This document shows positions 6,104-7,248 of a stretch of DNA of 7,248 nt, in pieces (positions within the stretch are counted from its first letter, which is position 1; each line of letters begins with the position of its first letter). The DNA is from JAQVXR01 sp050945755 (lineage in GTDB: Bacteria; Bacillota; Dehalobacteriia; Dehalobacteriales; Dehalobacteriaceae). Made by a program: the position numbers and the translations under genes. The stretch covers positions 1 to 7,248 of the forward strand of contig JBMNTN010000082.1 in assembly GCA_050945755.1 (NCBI GenBank). The letters run 5' to 3'. The notes under the pieces were generated by a model. That model did no database searches and had not been told where the DNA came from. It saw only the letters and a list, made by a program, of their open reading frames with translations.

Positions 6104-6176
6104 TGCTGGTTTTTGATGGCCAAAAGTGCTGGTTTTTTAATGACCAAATATGCTGGTTTTCAAATGGCCATTGACA
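6104..6176 (+). repeat. Three tandem right-end repeats of the IS21 remnant
   Basis: Three units of 23, 24 and 26 bases start at 6104, 6127 and 6151. Each begins TGCTGGTTTT and contains a TGGCCA or TGACCA core (GATGGCCAAA, AATGACCAAA, AAATGGCCATTGACA). IS21 elements typically carry such multiple end repeats as transposase binding sites, and the outermost unit carries the terminal inverted repeat. Their good preservation contrasts with the decayed istB. Confidence 0.8.
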
Positions 6177-6259
6177 CCGGTAAGACTACTATATGTTCCG
6201 AGCATAAACAATATGGTAACAATTATCGCAAGAAGCTTAAACAGCCGTCTATTAAACAT
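6137..6259 (-). pseudogene. 5' fragment of a gene with signal-peptide-like N-terminus, cut by the IS end
   Basis: An ATG at 6259 opens a 40-codon minus-strand frame. Its first 27 residues form a textbook signal peptide or anchor: a basic start (MFNRRLFK), a hydrophobic core (LLAIIVTILFML) and a polar GTYSSLT end. The remaining 13 codons (GVNGHLKTSIFGH) are read out of the IS21 right end and stop at 6137-6139, so the native gene ends at about 6177. An AGGA sequence 9 bases before the ATG is a weak ribosome binding site, and a promoter-like pair lies just upstream. The gene follows the galactose-1-phosphate uridylyltransferase-like gene by about 55 bases on the same strand. The missing part is not found on the other side of the IS. 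Its original product was probably exported, but the family cannot be told from this fragment. Confidence 0.5.
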
Positions 6260-6262
6260 AAT

Positions 6263-6290
6263 GTTATATCCTATAGACACAGTGTCTCAA
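6263..6290 (-). promoter_or_regulatory. Possible promoter with operator-like palindrome in the spacer
   Basis: On the minus strand TTGAGA (6290-6285) and TATAAC (6268-6263) are separated by 16 bases, each one mismatch from consensus. The palindrome AGACAC-A-GTGTCT (6275-6287) overlaps the -35 and spacer, a common operator position. The -10 ends only 3 bases before the ATG at 6259, so a transcript from it would be almost leaderless. It would drive only the truncated signal-peptide fragment today. Confidence 0.3.
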
Positions 6291-6294
6291 TTTA

Positions 6295-6321
6295 ATAAAT
6301 TTATTTTATAAATTTATTTTA
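6295..6321. repeat. 13-base tandem duplication across the stop of the galT-like gene
   Basis: ATAAATTTATTTT occurs twice in tandem (6295-6307 and 6308-6320), followed by a further A. The galT-like stop codon (6314-6316) lies within the right unit. The arrangement suggests replication slippage in AT-rich DNA. The duplicate is outside the coding frame and has no clear function. Confidence 0.8.
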
Positions 6322-7248
6322 CCGGTTCTAATTGATTTAATATTTTTCTAAAAAAAGCAGCCGCAAATTCCGGTGCCGTTGGGTTGATATAAACCCCGGT
6401 GGCAATTTCCACTCCCGCTGCCACAATTAATCTGGGAGTGAACTCCATATACCAGTGATACCCAGGCTGATAAGGTGAGTTTACCGGTGCGGTATTAATG
6501 ATAAAGTTATATGAAGCATTCTCTAGTCCGCGTACGATGGCCATGCTTATTTTTTTACAAAGCAAAGCCAATTCTTTTTCTTCTGCCTCTGTCAACTCGC
6601 CAAAATGCTCAGTATGGCGTTTGGGAATAATCCAACTCTCATAAGAAAAACGGGAAGCGTAAGGACACAAAACTAAAAAGTGTTCACCCTCCAAAATTAT
6701 TCTTTCCCGGAACTCCTTTTCTTGTTTCAGGATGTCACAAATCAGGCAACTATCCTTATCCTGATAATATTGAGGCAAACCTTGATTCTCTCCAGGGACG
6801 AAAGCCAACCCAACAATTTGGCTGTGACTGTGTCCAAGGGAAGCGCCGGCGTACAGTCCATGATTTTTATAAATTTGGATATATTTGATGCGCTCATCCG
6901 CTACCAATTGATTATAGCGTAGCTTAAACATGGCAATAATCATTTCTATCTGTGTTTTATCCAATTCATGAAATTCCTTACCGTGCTCCGGTGTTTCAAT
7001 GATCACTTCATGCTGTCCGAGAGCATTACATAGAGAATATATCCCATGCTTTTTCTCTTCCAGTTCTCCTTCCAGGTTAAATATGCCATATTCTGCACAT
7101 TTCTAAATTCTTCTCCATCGTGTACCATTGGAATAGATTCAATATCTATCCCATTCATTAGGATACTCTTTTCCCTTCCAAAAGGGGAACTGGAATCAAT
7201 CCATTTGTCATATTTAAAATTCTTCAGTAATTTGCGCACTTCCCATAT
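6314..7248 (-). pseudogene. Galactose-1-phosphate uridylyltransferase-like (HIT superfamily) gene with apparent frameshift, 5' end beyond window
   Basis: This encodes a GalT-like nucleotidyltransferase, which exchanges galactose-1-phosphate with UDP-glucose in the Leloir pathway. The frame from about 7100 down reads FNLEGELEEKKHGIYS, LGQHEVIIETPEHGKEFHEL, GLYAGASLGHSHSQIVGL (active-site HxHxQ at about 6832-6818, with Ser in place of the usual Pro in HPH), a CLIC pair, EHFLVLCPYASRFSYESWI, YNFIINTAPV, YHWYMEFTPRL and GVYINPTAPEFAA. All are typical of the family. Upstream of about 7100 this frame meets a TAG, while the neighbouring frame is open to the window edge (WEVRKLLKNF ... MVHDGEEFR), so one base seems to be missing near 7097-7104. 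The N-terminal part matches the family poorly and no CPFC motif is visible. The frameshift could be a true mutation or a sequence error. A shortened product from GTG 7006 would lack the N-terminal domain. Confidence 0.75.

Larger units (their letters stand above)
5600..6176 (+). mobile_element. IS21-family insertion sequence remnant, internally deleted
   Basis: The element is bounded by perfect 14-bp inverted repeats, TGTCAATGGCCATT at 5600-5613 and AATGGCCATTGACA at 6163-6176, with the TG...CA ends usual for IS21 elements. Inside are the C-terminal part of istB (5622-6005), a large hairpin (6014-6084) and three end repeats (6104-6176). A full IS21 element is about 2-2.5 kb and carries istA and istB. 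Here the left end joins directly into the middle of istB, so istA, the left end repeats and the istB Walker A region are gone. No matching 4-8 base target duplication is visible (left flank ...CCCTCTC, right flank CCGGTAAG...). The element cannot move by itself, but its ends could be recognised by a transposase encoded elsewhere. Confidence 0.85.

Noticed and set aside
5600..6176. Possible CRISPR-like reading of the three right-end repeats
   Set aside because: The units abut without spacers, differ from each other and end in an IS21 terminal inverted repeat, so they are transposase-site repeats.
6113..6295. Plus-strand 60-codon frame over the IS right end
   Set aside because: It consists of translated end repeats (repeated AKSAGFLMTKYAGF-like units) followed by unrelated flank. 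The repeat pattern comes from the DNA binding-site repeats and not from a protein.
6680..6922. Plus-strand frame antisense to the galT-like gene
   Set aside because: It overlaps the HxHxQ active-site coding region in reverse and is a shadow.

Overview
The window looks like a stretch of chromosome from a moderately AT-rich Firmicute, probably an anaerobic member of the Clostridia. This is an inference from four things: strong AAGGAGG-type ribosome binding sites, a mix of ATG and GTG starts, a compact iron-sulfur flavoprotein of the kind found mostly in anaerobes, and Firmicutes-like membrane proteins. I cannot name the species.

Layout. (1) Positions 1-1741, minus strand: an ABC transporter operon, with an ATPase followed by a permease that starts inside the ATPase stop codon and runs off the left edge. 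(2) 1742-2120: a 379-base divergent intergenic region with a plausible plus-strand promoter and two short palindromes. (3) 2121-3615, plus strand: a two-gene unit. The first gene encodes a single-pass membrane protein with an external coiled coil. The second encodes a membrane-anchored phosphodiester glycosidase (NAGPA-like) with its own coiled-coil stalk. Their reading frames overlap by 14 bases. (4) 3709-4248, plus strand: a gamma-class carbonic anhydrase family protein. A hairpin shared by the converging genes follows. (5) 4346-4981, minus strand: an iron-sulfur flavoprotein (flavodoxin-like fold plus CX2CX2CX7C).

(6) From about 4962 to the right edge, much of the sequence is decayed. In order, it holds the C-terminal half of a ketopantoate-reductase-like gene broken by two frameshifts, a 577-base remnant of an IS21-family insertion sequence, the first 27 codons of a gene with a signal-peptide-like N-terminus cut off by the IS end, and a galactose-1-phosphate uridylyltransferase-like gene with an apparent frameshift. 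The IS remnant keeps both 14-bp terminal inverted repeats, the three end repeats on its right side and the C-terminal part of istB, but has lost istA and the istB Walker A region. The genes on the two sides of the IS do not match each other and no target duplication is visible. This suggests that the IS took part in a deletion and did not simply insert.

Functional reading. The intact genes cover export (ABC), the cell surface or envelope (coiled-coil protein plus glycosidase), CO2/bicarbonate or a related metal hydrolase activity, and redox chemistry. No single pathway links them. The best candidate for an undescribed functional unit is the coiled-coil/phosphodiester glycosidase pair. The most informative structural story is the IS21-centred degraded segment, which contains several fragments too short or too broken for ordinary gene calling.
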